This document shows, piece by piece, positions 23,300 to 33,700 of a stretch of DNA of 64,000 bases (position 1 is the stretch's first letter; every line of letters begins with the position of its first letter). This DNA comes from Streptomyces lienomycini. Its GTDB lineage: Bacteria > Actinomycetota > Actinomycetes > Streptomycetales > Streptomycetaceae. The notes beneath the pieces were generated by a model that saw nothing but the letters and a program-made list of their open reading frames with translations, made no database searches and was not told the DNA's origin. The position numbers and the translations under genes are program-made. The DNA lies in the NCBI RefSeq assembly GCF_027947595.1, contig NZ_CP116257.1, positions 2,108,001 to 2,172,000 on the forward strand, written 5' to 3'.

Positions 23300-26161
23300 A
23301 TGCATGACGATCTGCTGCGCCTACGCACCACGTGGGTTGACAGTCTCGCAGCTCGGGTCTGCCACGGTCTCAGGCCCGAGACATGCCGCTCCGACATGTT
23401 CCCCTCATGGGTCGCGGATGATCAACTGACACTCGCCACTGTGCTGACCCGCGTCGCGACGGACGACATTGAGTGCCGCTCTCCGCAGACCATTAGCGAT
23501 CGACTTCGATCGACCGGCCTCGTCCTCCCAGGAGTACCCGGATCTGTGGTGGCCCGCGACCTTGTCGTGCCGGTCCTCCGCACGGTCCGCAAGGGCGGCG
23601 TGCCGTGGGAACAGTGGTGGGATGTGTACGGACTGCACGCCTTGCTGATCGAGTTGTGGGCGGGACGCCGACTGTCGACACATCCACCGGAGAAGGTCCG
23701 CGACGAGCTCAAGGCAGTCTGGTGCCTTGAGGACGACCGGGTTGTAGACGCCGTCCTGGACAACACGGAGGACCCCTTCACCTTCCTGCCCACGGATCTC
23801 CTGCACGAGTCCGCCACCGGAACGGCGAGGGGGTGCACGCAGTTCCTCGTCACCAGAGGCTTGATGAAGATCACCCTCCCGGACGCCTTCCTGAGCACCA
23901 GGCCAGGGCTGGTGGACAGACCGGAGCTCACGGAGGTTCTGAAACGCTGGTACCACCGCGTCGATCTAGAAGAGACTGTGCAGCGTGTCCGGGGTCTTTC
24001 GCCAGACCTCTTGACGGGTTTACGCAGAGATTTCGAAGCGTGGGATGCCCGAATGGGCCAGCTGGCCTCTCACTTGACGGCACAAGAGGTCAAGCTGTTC
24101 ACGCCCATGACGGAGGATGAGCGGTACGGCGAGGAGTGCCTTCGGGCGGGCTGGGGCCTGCATCGAGCCGAACTGAACCCAGACGACGCTTTATTGTGGC
24201 AACCGGATTCCGTCGCCCGGGACTCCTCGGTGCCCGATTGGATGGCCGAGGAAATCATCACGTGCGGTACCCGCTTTTTCCACAGGCAGGCAGGTCCTCA
24301 CCCCGTCTGGTTGGCCACAGTGGAGACGGACGCGCATATGGCGGCCGTGCGAATGCTGATGGAGCCGCCAACACGGTACGGCTTCGGGGTCGAAGACTAC
24401 GATGACGGTCTGAAACTGTGGTTCCAGTTCCCCGCACATCCGGCCGACCCCGACCCTCCCTTCCGGGCCCCCTACACCTACTCCCTCTCCTGGGCGGAAC
24501 ATGCTTTGGAACTCCTCCATCTTGCGACCGTTGGGTACGCCCGTCTCAGCGTCGTCCGTCTGGTAGGCGACGGTGAGCTCAGGGCAGTGGGCAGTATCCG
24601 GCTCGGTCTGCCGGAAGAGGTGTGCGCCCGGGCAAAGGAAGCCTCGATCGCAGCGCTTCGTCGGCTGGTCGGTGACGAGACGCAGACGATTAGGCAGAGG
24701 ATCGCCCTTGAGGGCCGAGACCAGGCCGCAGAGGTCGCCTTCCAGACCTGTGAAACCGCCAAGGGCGAGGACATTCATGACGAGCTAGCTCTGGAGTCCG
24801 ACGCCCCTGAGCACCAGTCCTTCATCGCAGCCGCACGCCATCTCGCCATGCTTCGCTCTCGGGATGCCGCCGACCTGCTCGACGGGAAAGGTCCGTTGGA
24901 GGGAGATACGGAACTGAAGGCCGCTGCCGAGGACAGGCAGAGAGCTCTGGAACTGCTTCGGGCGACCACGGGGCGTGGGAAGGGCAAGCCACGATGGACT
25001 GACCGCTCCGACAGACCCTCCGTGGACGAACAGACTGCGTTCGTCCACCTCATCAACCGGTACGGAACTCTCCAGCTTGCGGTGTGCCGGACCCGTGCGG
25101 GCCACTCGCACTTCGATCTAGTTACGTGTGAGGGGTTTCCCCTCGTACCTCTCGCCGGTGCGGTCGATGAATGGACGCGGCAAGCACCGGATCACCCCCA
25201 ACGTAAGTGGCACGACTACCTGGAGCAGTTGGTTACTGAGTGCGGTGGGCCGGCACAAGCCATCGTCGAGACGGTTACGCCCCATGAAGTCCGTCGGTTG
25301 GTGCTCAGCCCCACAGCTCCGCTGGAACTCCTGCCCCTTCACGCAGCTCCGCTCGGCAGCGCGCGCACCTCCACCTTGATCGATGCTTTCGAGCAGGTGG
25401 TCTACGCCCCTACGGCTCGACTCGTGTCCGCCATCGAGAGTTCCCAGCGGCAAGCGGCTGTGGTCGAGGTGCTGGTAGTGGCACACGGCGGTGGTCACCT
25501 CCCCGGCCTCGAGCTGATTGGCGGCCCACTGTGCGAAGCCCATGTGATCGAAGGTCTTCACGACAGCGTGGAAGTTGTCATGGAAGAGGAGGCGACTCCG
25601 GCCCGCGCTTTGCACATGATGCCCATGGCCCGGATCGTCCACGTCGCGGCACACGGCTTGACCCACCCGAATCGCTGGGCCGCCGGACTCGCCCTGCACG
25701 GCGGTTCGCTCGGGAAGGCCATGCTCACTTCCAGTGGGATCCTCGCAGACGGGATCTTCTCCAGTGTCGACCTGGTCATCCTGAACGCTTGCAGAACAGG
25801 CACGCACGAAGGCACCGGCCGTACCGTGCAGACCTTGCGCAGCATCGAGTCCGCGTTCCTCGCCCGCGGCGCGAAAGCGGTCATCTCCACCCTGTGGGAC
25901 ATCACGGACCTGCAGGGTGTCGTGTTCTCCGCCGTGCTCCACGCACACCTCGGTGCTGGATTGGACTCCCACAGCGCTTACGCCGACACCATCCGCTACC
26001 TACGTGAGTATCGGTGGCACGTGCCCTCTGGGGCAGGTCCGGCGGGCGCCGCCGAATCAGCCATCGACACGATACTTCCGGACTGGCGGAGCCACCTTGA
26101 CCAGCAGGTCGCCGAGAATCCGCTGTTCTGGGCCGCATTCAAGATCACTGGAGTCGTCTGA
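23300..26161 (+). CDS. CHAT-domain protease (caspase-like)
   Basis: This 953-residue protein has a C-terminal CHAT domain (about 670-953) with the catalytic histidine in HVAAHG (H785) and cysteine in LNACRTG (C831), followed by FLARGAKAVISTLWDITD. CHAT proteases are caspase relatives used in bacterial cell-suicide immunity, such as Craspase and gasdermin-activating proteases. The long N-terminus (about 1-650) shows no domain I recognise and may sense or hold the protease. GC is only about 60%, well below its neighbours, and two TTA codons (24020, 24191) imply bldA-dependent translation. The ATG at 23300 is preceded by GGGGAGG at 13 nt, a rather long spacing. It is divergent from the DUF6338 gene. 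Confidence 0.85.
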   Translation: MHDDLLRLRTTWVDSLAARVCHGLRPETCRSDMFPSWVADDQLTLATVLTRVATDDIECRSPQTISDRLRSTGLVLPGVPGSVVARDLVVPVLRTVRKGGVPWEQWWDVYGLHALLIELWAGRRLSTHPPEKVRDELKAVWCLEDDRVVDAVLDNTEDPFTFLPTDLLHESATGTARGCTQFLVTRGLMKITLPDAFLSTRPGLVDRPELTEVLKRWYHRVDLEETVQRVRGLSPDLLTGLRRDFEAWDARMGQLASHLTAQEVKLFTPMTEDERYGEECLRAGWGLHRAELNPDDALLWQPDSVARDSSVPDWMAEEIITCGTRFFHRQAGPHPVWLATVETDAHMAAVRMLMEPPTRYGFGVEDYDDGLKLWFQFPAHPADPDPPFRAPYTYSLSWAEHALELLHLATVGYARLSVVRLVGDGELRAVGSIRLGLPEEVCARAKEASIAALRRLVGDETQTIRQRIALEGRDQAAEVAFQTCETAKGEDIHDELALESDAPEHQSFIAAARHLAMLRSRDAADLLDGKGPLEGDTELKAAAEDRQRALELLRATTGRGKGKPRWTDRSDRPSVDEQTAFVHLINRYGTLQLAVCRTRAGHSHFDLVTCEGFPLVPLAGAVDEWTRQAPDHPQRKWHDYLEQLVTECGGPAQAIVETVTPHEVRRLVLSPTAPLELLPLHAAPLGSARTSTLIDAFEQVVYAPTARLVSAIESSQRQAAVVEVLVVAHGGGHLPGLELIGGPLCEAHVIEGLHDSVEVVMEEEATPARALHMMPMARIVHVAAHGLTHPNRWAAGLALHGGSLGKAMLTSSGILADGIFSSVDLVILNACRTGTHEGTGRTVQTLRSIESAFLARGAKAVISTLWDITDLQGVVFSAVLHAHLGAGLDSHSAYADTIRYLREYRWHVPSGAGPAGAAESAIDTILPDWRSHLDQQVAENPLFWAAFKITGVV

Positions 26162-26438
26162 GTCACGCGCTCACGGTCGCAGCTTCGCGCGTGCTGTTCA
26201 GCACGGAGAGGGAAGTCTCAAGGAGAGCGGTGTCCGGTCTGGCTGTGATGGATCTCGACCTGAATTGCCACGGTGTGGCCGCGGTATTTCGCCTCGGTCA
26301 GGAGTTGAGCGAGCGGGCCCGGCGTCCGCACCTGGCGGCGAACGTGCAGCGCGCGGCCTTGCATAGACTGGCTGCGTTCTGGGCCGGTCCGCCTTCCAGA
26401 GCAGCGGTCGCAGGTCACGCAGGGGAGGCTTCGGCGAC

Positions 26439-27638
26439 GTGGAACCACTGAGGGACGAGGACCCGAGGGAGATCGGGGGCTTCTCGCTCGTATGCCGGAT
26501 CGGGTCCGGCGGCATGGGAGAGGTGTTTCTCGGGGAGTCCGCGGCCGGCCACCAGGCCGCCGTGAAGGTCATCAAGCCGTCGGTCCTCGATGAGGACACC
26601 CGGGCGCGCTTCGTGTCCGAAGTGGACAGTCTGCGCACGGTGTACGGGCCGTTCGTCGCGGCGTTCGTGGGCGCGGACGCGGACGCGGACCAGCCCTGGC
26701 TCGCCGTGGAGTACGTCCCCGGACCGGACCTGCGCACGCTCGTCACCGGACATGGTCCGCTGCCGCTTGCCGAGACCGCCAGCCTGGGCGCGTTGCTGGC
26801 GGAGGGGCTCGGCACGGTGCACGACGCGGGGCTGCTCCACCGTGACCTGAAGCCGCCGAACATCCTGCTGTCCCCGTACGGTCCGAAGGTGATCGACTTC
26901 GGTCTCGCCGTGCTCGCGGAACGCCGTACCACCCTGACGGCGACCGGCTTCGTCGTCGGCAGCGTGCTCTGCATGCCGCCGGAGCAGGCCCGGGGCGAGC
27001 ACCGGCTGGACCGGTCGGCCGACGTCTACGCACTGGGTGCGGTACTGCTGTTCGCCGCGACCGGGCACTACCCGTACGAGGGGCCGACCTGGCAGGCCGT
27101 CGCCCTGAAGATCGAGGACCCGCACACCCCGCCCGACCTCACGGGTGTCCCACCGGAGCTGGCACCGCTGATCACGGACATGCTGGCCCCGGATCCGACT
27201 GCGCGGCCGGCCCTGCCCGAGGTCATCGAGCGGTTGGTACGGGCCATCCGGGACCAGGGGCTGACCGCTCTCCAGGCCAAGCGTCGCCTGACCGACCTGA
27301 CGCCCGAAATCGTCGTGCCCCACCTTCCCGCGCCGCCCCCCGGCCAGGCGTCCGGAACCGACACCTACGCCTACACGCCCGGCGCCATCGACCCGACGGC
27401 GGCCGAGGACGGGGAGCGGCTGGACGCGTCGGTGCCCGCCGGGGCCGGGCGGCATGACGCCGACGCCGAAGCCGGCGAGGAAGCCGGGAACGCCGTCTCC
27501 CTCGCCCCGCGGGAGACCGTTCCCGAGGAGATCGGGGCCCCGCCGCGAAGCCGCGGGGCCATCGGCGTCCGTCCCTCGGCACCCCTGAGGATCGCCGAGC
27601 GGATCCGCGCCGCGTACGCCCGAGAGGCACGCTTCTGA
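26439..27638 (+). CDS. Cytosolic Hanks-type serine/threonine kinase
   Basis: This 399-residue protein has a complete kinase domain at residues 14-265: glycine loop IGSGGMGEVF, lysine K43 in AAVKVIK, catalytic loop HRDLKPPN (D136), DFG (153-155) and PPEQA. A C-terminal region of about 130 residues is acidic/proline-rich and has no transmembrane helix or PASTA repeat, so the kinase is cytosolic. It comes first in a rightward set leading to the SNF2 helicase and methylase. Kinases of this sort accompany several DNA-modification defence systems (PglW in Pgl, for example). The GTG follows GGGGAGG by 11 nt. The 277 nt upstream hold no supported gene. Confidence 0.9.
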   Translation: MEPLRDEDPREIGGFSLVCRIGSGGMGEVFLGESAAGHQAAVKVIKPSVLDEDTRARFVSEVDSLRTVYGPFVAAFVGADADADQPWLAVEYVPGPDLRTLVTGHGPLPLAETASLGALLAEGLGTVHDAGLLHRDLKPPNILLSPYGPKVIDFGLAVLAERRTTLTATGFVVGSVLCMPPEQARGEHRLDRSADVYALGAVLLFAATGHYPYEGPTWQAVALKIEDPHTPPDLTGVPPELAPLITDMLAPDPTARPALPEVIERLVRAIRDQGLTALQAKRRLTDLTPEIVVPHLPAPPPGQASGTDTYAYTPGAIDPTAAEDGERLDASVPAGAGRHDADAEAGEEAGNAVSLAPRETVPEEIGAPPRSRGAIGVRPSAPLRIAERIRAAYAREARF

Positions 27639-27742
27639 GCAGCCGCGGTTCGCGCCCCGAAGCCCGTACGGACCCCTCCGCCTCCGTGACAGACTTGCCG
27701 TCGCAGGACCGCACGACGCACGGGAAGACGAAGGGGCCGCGG

Positions 27743-30700
27743 GTGACCGACCAGGGGGCGACACAGGAGGGGACCCGGTTTCCGCCGGGGGCGCAGATCT
27801 CCGTACGGGACGAGGAGTGGCTGGTCCGCAACACCACCACGACCGACCACGACGGGGAACGGATCGAGGCGGTCGGCGTCTCGGAGTTCGTGCGCGATGA
27901 GGAGGCCGTCTTCTTCAGCGGCATCGACGAGGTGGAACTGCTCGATCCGGAGAAGACCCGCCTGATCCCCGACACCTCCTCGTACTTCCGCAGCAGCCGC
28001 CTCTTCCTCGAAGCCGTCCTGCGCAAAACCCCGCTGCCCCAGTCGGAGCGCGGCCTCGCCCTCGCGGACGGCTTCCTGCTGGACCCGCTCGTCTACCAGC
28101 AGCGCCCCGCCGAACTGGCCCTGTCGATGCGCAATCTGCGCCCGCGGGTCCTGATCGCCGATGTGGTGGGTCTCGGCAAGACGCTGGAGATCGGCCTGAC
28201 CCTCGCGGAGCTGATCCGTCGCGGTCGGGGCGAGCGCATCCTGGTCGTGACGCCGCAGAGCATCCTGGAGCAGTTCCAGCACGAGCTGTGGACCCGCTTC
28301 TCGATCCCGCTAGTGCGGCTCGACTCGCTCGGGGTCCAGCGCATCCAGCGCGAGCTGCCGGCCGGCCGGAACCCGTTCACGCACTACAAGCGCGTGATCA
28401 TCTCCGTGGACACCCTCAAGAACATCGGCCAGTACCGGCACCACCTGGAGCGCATCCGCTGGGACGCCGTCGTCATCGACGAGTCCCACAACCTGATCAA
28501 CCCGGGCAGCCAGCGCCGCGCCCTCGCCGAGATCCTCGCCCCGCGCACGGACGCCCTGCTGCTGGCCAGCGCCACCCCGCACAACGGTGACAAGCGGTCC
28601 TTTGCCGACCTGATCTCCTTGCTCGACCCGGCCGCCATCGCCGACCGCGACCACTATGACCCGGCCGAGGACCTTGGCCACCTCTACATCCGGCGCACCA
28701 AGATCAGCCGCGAGGTCCGGGACGAGATGGGCACCGAGTGGCCCGACCGCGGCCCCACCGTCTCCCTCCACTGTGCCGCCACCGGGGCCGAGGAACGGGT
28801 CTTCGCCGAACTGGCCGAGCACTGGATTCCCGCCGCGCCGAAGAGCACGGAGTTCGGCACGGCGGACGAGGACCCCGCCTCGGTCGCCACTGAAGCCGTC
28901 TTCGCCTACAACCTGCTCAAGACGTTCCTCTCCTCCCACGTCGCTCTCGGCGAGACGGTCGCCAACCGCATCACCGCGCTGGGCGACAGGGTCCGCAGGG
29001 CCGAGGAGAAGGGGCTGCGCCCCGACCCGGCCATCGCCGGAGAGCAGGCCGCCCTCGCCCGGCTGCGGGAGATCGTCGCCGGTATGGGAGACGGCAGAGC
29101 GCCCGGCGACTCCGCCAAACTCGACGCGCTCGTCCAGCAGTTGCGGGAGATCGGCGTCGGCCCCCGGTCCACCACGCGGGCCGTGATCTTCTCCGAGCGC
29201 GTCCGCACGCTCAAGTGGCTGGCCGAGGTCGTTCCCGCCCGGCTGGGCTTCCCCGTTGCGGCCGACGGCACGGCGAAGGCCGTGTCCGTGATGCACGGCG
29301 GCCTCAGCGACGATGAACAGGGCGACGTCCTGGAGGCGTTCGGCCTCGCCGACACCCCGGTCCGGCTGCTGTTCACCGGCGACGTCGCCTCCGAGGGCGT
29401 CAACCTGCACCGCCAGTGCCACCACCTGATCCACTACGACATCCCGTGGTCGCTGATCCGCATCGAGCAGCGCAACGGCCGCATCGACCGGTACGGGCAG
29501 ACGTACGAGCCCCAGTTCAGTGCGCTGATCCTCACCTCGGCCGTACCCGGCGCCAAGGACGACCGCACGGTCGCCGAGAAGCTGCTCCGCCGTGAGGAGG
29601 AGGCGCACAAACTGGACGGCACCGCCGAGGCCGTGTCCGGTTTCTACCGCGCCGAGGAGGAAGAGCGCCGGCTCATCAAGGAGCTGGTCCGCGGCGGCAC
29701 CGTCGAGGACTTCTTGGACGACGGTCCCGGCGCCGACGACACCGCCCTGGCCGACCTGTTCGGCCAGGTGGACACGATCACCGAGCAGGAGCTGCCCGCA
29801 CGCGCCGAACTGATCTCGCTCTTCGAAGGCGACACTGCCGCCTTCGTCTCCACCGCCCTCGACGAGGTCTACCAGGAGCGCGCCGAGGACGCGATCGGCC
29901 TTTCCTCCGGCACCGACGCCAAGGGCGGCGCCTATTTCTCGCTCTCTCCCGCCCAGGCCCCCGACCTGCTCCACCGCCTCAAGGCCCTCCCGCCCTCCTA
30001 TCTCAAAGAGCAGCGGGTCGCCGAGCGGATGCTGGTCACCTTCGATGGTACCCTCGCGCAGCGCAAGCTCACCGAGGCCAGGGACAGCAGCACCAGCATG
30101 TGGCCGGAGGTCTCCTTCCTCACCGACATCCACCCGGTGGTGGAATGGCTGACGGACAAAGTCCTCGTCGAGTTCGGCCGCCAGGAAGCCCCGGTCATCA
30201 CCACGCCGCACGTGGACAGCCCTGTCTTCCTGGTCCAGGGCATCCACTCCAACGCCCTGGGCCGCCCCACCGTGGTGCGCTGGATGGCCGTCACCGGGCT
30301 CGGCGCCGACGGCACCGGCACACCCGAGGTGCGACCCATGGCCGACGCGCTGCGCGATGCGAAGGTCGGCCCGCGGCTCGCCCGCACCGGCGGCCCGCGC
30401 GACCTGGACCGGCTCCAGACCCTCGTGCCCGCCGCCGTCGCCGCGGCCCGCCACCACCTGGACGAGGGACGGGCCCAGTGGGAGGAGCGGATCAGCGAGC
30501 CTCTCGCCGCCTACCGCGCCCACGTCGCCCAGTGGCGCACCGACTCCCTGCTGCCCGGAGTCACGGGCCGCCGCGAACGCGTCGTCGAGGAGACCGCCGA
30601 CGAACTGGCCCGGCTCCTCGACCAACTGCATACCACCGGCCGCCCGCTGCTGCGCGTCCTCGCCGTCCTCGCCCGCCCCGGCGTTCCGGACACCCCCGAA

Positions 30701-30754
30701 GCCGACGAGCCTGCAGCCGACGCCCACCCGTCCGACGCACAGGCGGAGAACTGA
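27743..30754 (+). CDS. SNF2-family helicase (DrmD-like)
   Basis: This 1003-residue superfamily 2 ATPase has Walker A VVGLGKTLEIGL, the DEAH-type VVIDESHNL, motif III SATPHNG and the C-terminal lobe with MHGGLSDDEQ, FTGDVASEGVNLH and RNGRIDRYGQ. The arrangement matches the SNF2 helicases placed before a PglX-like methylase in class 1 DISARM (DrmD) and related systems. The C-terminal 350 residues are family-specific. The GTG at 27743 follows AAGGGG by 8 nt and is preferred to a GTG 57 nt upstream that lacks a ribosome-binding site. The methylase begins 2 nt after its stop, so the two are translated together. Confidence 0.87.
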   Translation: MTDQGATQEGTRFPPGAQISVRDEEWLVRNTTTTDHDGERIEAVGVSEFVRDEEAVFFSGIDEVELLDPEKTRLIPDTSSYFRSSRLFLEAVLRKTPLPQSERGLALADGFLLDPLVYQQRPAELALSMRNLRPRVLIADVVGLGKTLEIGLTLAELIRRGRGERILVVTPQSILEQFQHELWTRFSIPLVRLDSLGVQRIQRELPAGRNPFTHYKRVIISVDTLKNIGQYRHHLERIRWDAVVIDESHNLINPGSQRRALAEILAPRTDALLLASATPHNGDKRSFADLISLLDPAAIADRDHYDPAEDLGHLYIRRTKISREVRDEMGTEWPDRGPTVSLHCAATGAEERVFAELAEHWIPAAPKSTEFGTADEDPASVATEAVFAYNLLKTFLSSHVALGETVANRITALGDRVRRAEEKGLRPDPAIAGEQAALARLREIVAGMGDGRAPGDSAKLDALVQQLREIGVGPRSTTRAVIFSERVRTLKWLAEVVPARLGFPVAADGTAKAVSVMHGGLSDDEQGDVLEAFGLADTPVRLLFTGDVASEGVNLHRQCHHLIHYDIPWSLIRIEQRNGRIDRYGQTYEPQFSALILTSAVPGAKDDRTVAEKLLRREEEAHKLDGTAEAVSGFYRAEEEERRLIKELVRGGTVEDFLDDGPGADDTALADLFGQVDTITEQELPARAELISLFEGDTAAFVSTALDEVYQERAEDAIGLSSGTDAKGGAYFSLSPAQAPDLLHRLKALPPSYLKEQRVAERMLVTFDGTLAQRKLTEARDSSTSMWPEVSFLTDIHPVVEWLTDKVLVEFGRQEAPVITTPHVDSPVFLVQGIHSNALGRPTVVRWMAVTGLGADGTGTPEVRPMADALRDAKVGPRLARTGGPRDLDRLQTLVPAAVAAARHHLDEGRAQWEERISEPLAAYRAHVAQWRTDSLLPGVTGRRERVVEETADELARLLDQLHTTGRPLLRVLAVLARPGVPDTPEADEPAADAHPSDAQAEN

Positions 30755-30755
30755 C

Positions 30756-33700
30756 GTGACGTACGACTCGCTGGTCAACCACGGCGACTACCTCTCGCCC
30801 CACTATCTCGCCGAAGTCCTCCCCAAGGATCTCAAGGCGAAGGACGGCCTCCTCTCCCGCTGGGCCGCCTTCGAGGAGGACGAACGCCGCCGCCACGCCG
30901 ACGCCGTCGCCGAGGCCGATCGCCAGGGCCTCGGCCGCGACTCCGTACCGCCGCGCGCCCGCACCCCCCGCGAGGGCCTGCGCGCCCTGCACGGCCCCTA
31001 CTTCGCGGGCCGCGCAGCCCTCGCCAAGGACGCGGAAGCCCTCGCCGAACCCGGCGCTCCCCAGCCCGAGGGCTGGCGCAAGCGCTTGACCGAATCACAT
31101 CTGGACACCCTGCACGCCCTCGGCTATACCGCCGCGCACGAGCAGCCCGTCACCGTCCACCGCACCGACCACGCATACGCCGTCCAGGTCGTTCACGCCG
31201 AACCGGGCCTCTACGCGGTCTCCTGCGGCTGGACCACCCAGCCCGACGCCGCCCTCGACCCGGACGGCGCCGGCCGACTGCTCCACCCCGTGACACTGGA
31301 GCAGTCGGCGCCACCCCTCCAAGACGCCAAGGCCCTCACCGACTTCCTCTTCGCCTGCGACGCGCCTCCGCGCTACGTCCTCCTGCTCGTCGGCGGCGTC
31401 ATCGTCCTCGCCGACCGCCTCGCCTGGCCAGAGGGCCGCTACCTCGCCGCCGACCTCGACGCGGCCCTCCACCGCCGCGACGACCGCCACGGCGGCGAAC
31501 TCGACACACTCGCCGCCCTCTTCGGCGCCGACGCGCTGCGCGTCCCGACCGAGGGCGGCACCGCCCCCCTCGCCTCCTTCGTCGACCGGTCCGGCAAGCA
31601 CGCCGTCGGCGTCTCCACCGAACTCCGCGAGGGGCTGCGCCTGAGCGTCGAGTGGATCGCGAACGCCGTCCTGGAACGCCTGCGCGACCCCGAGAACGGC
31701 ATCACCCCCGCCGACCTCGACGACCCGGCGCGCCTCGCCAAGGAACTCAGCCGAGAGTCCCTGCGCTACCTCTACCGCATCCTGTTCCTGCTCTACGCGG
31801 AGGCTAGCCCCACCCTCGGCATCCTGCCCTCCGACTATCCCGAGTACGAGCAGGGCTACGGCCTCCAGCGCCTCGGCGACCTCGTCCTGCGCGACCTCGT
31901 CGGCGAGCGCTCCCGGCGCGGCTTCCACCTGTACGAGTCGCTGAACCTGCTCTTCGACAAGGTCGAGAAGGGCCACCGCCGCTACGGCACCGAGCCCGAG
32001 GACCTCGCCGCCGAGGCCGCCGCCCGCGAGGCCACCGAGGCGGAACGGGAGGCGGCGCGGCTCCTCGCGGCCGGCGAGATCACCCCGGCCGAGCACACCG
32101 AACGCGTCCGCGAGGCCGACCGCGCCCGCCGCGCCGCCGCTCGCAGCACGAGCGCGGGCCTGCGCTTCGAGGCCCTGCACTCCGAGCTGTTCACCAAGGA
32201 CGCCGTCCGCCTCATCGCCGACGACCGCATCGAGAACCCGGCCTACCGGGGCGGCGAAGGAGAGAAGCGGCGCCCGTTCCTGGACACCCGGCTGCGCAAC
32301 GAGACCCTGCACAAGGTGCTGCGCCGCCTGATGCTCACCAAGGGCCGGGGCAGGGAGCGCGGCGGCTTCATCTCGTACGCCCAGCTCGGCATCAACCAGC
32401 TCGGCGCGGTGTACGAGGGCCTGATGTCCTACACCGGTTCCATCGCCGAGGAGGAGCTGTACGAAGTCGCCAAGAAGGGCGACGAGTCGGGCGGCAGCTG
32501 GACGATCCCCGCCTCCCGCGTCCAGCACTACGACGACAAGGTCTTCGTCACCCGGACGGACGAGGAGACCGGCCGCAAGGACCGCGTGGTCCACCCCAAG
32601 GGTTCGTTCGTCTACCGCCTGGCAGGCCGCGACCGCCAGACCTCCGCCTCCTACTACACCCCGAAGTCCCTCACCGAGGTCACCGTCGAGCTGGCCCTCA
32701 AGCACCGGCTGGACCAGCATGGCACCGTCACCCAGGCCAGGGAGCTCCTGGCCTGGACGATCTGCGAGCCGGCCCTCGGCTCCGGCGCCTTCCTCAACGA
32801 GGCCATCGATCAGGTGGCCGCCGAGTACCTGCGGCGCCGCGAACGCGAACTGGGCCGCCGCGTCGACCCCGAGCTGCGGCAGCTCGAACTCCAGAAGACC
32901 AAGGCGTACATCGCCCTGCACAACGCCTACGGCGTCGACCTCAACGCCACCGCGGTGGAACTGGCCGAGGTCTCCCTCTGGCTCAACTCCATGCACCCGG
33001 GCATGCGGGCCCCCTGGTTCGGCCTGCACCTGCGGCGCGGCAACTCACTCATTGGCGCGGGCCGCAAGGTCTACAAGGCGGACGCTCTGCCGGGCGGCGG
33101 GTGGCTGGCGAAGAAGAACACTCTCCCGCCGACCGACCTGCCCTTCCGCGCCGGCCCGCTGCCGGACGGCGCGGTCCACCAGTTCCTGCTGCCCGCCATC
33201 GGCTGGGGCGCGGTCGCGGCAGAGTCCGAGGCGAAGAAGCTCGCGGAGGACGCGGCCAAGGCGCTGGGGGCGTGGCGCAAGGGCGTCCAGAAGGCCCCCA
33301 AGGCACCGAAGCCCTTCCAGGAGCGCGGCGCCGAGACCGCCGAGGCCCGGCAGAAGCGCTACGACCGGTGGCGCAAGGCCGCGGACAAGACCGAACTGGG
33401 CCGGTTGCAGGCCCTGGCCCGCCGCGCCGAGTTCCTGTGGTCGCTCGTCGCGACGCGCCTCGAACTCTCCGAGCGGGCGGTCTCCCGCCGTATCGACGTG
33501 TGGGGCGCGGACTGGCTGGAGCAGACCTCGCGGGCGGAGGCGGAGGACAAGCAGAAGGTCCTCGACGACCTCACCCGCCACGGCACGCCGTACTGGCGCC
33601 TCAAGACCGTGATGGACGCGTGGTGCGCGCTGTGGTTCTGGCCGCTGGACAAGGCAGGCGAACTCGACGGCACTGACCCGGTGTACGAGACGGGCGGCAC

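Noticed and set aside
26191..26451. Short frames on both strands between the CHAT gene and the kinase
   Set aside because: No ribosome-binding site or recognisable family; the minus-strand frame has a slightly natural ending, but it is too little to support a gene.
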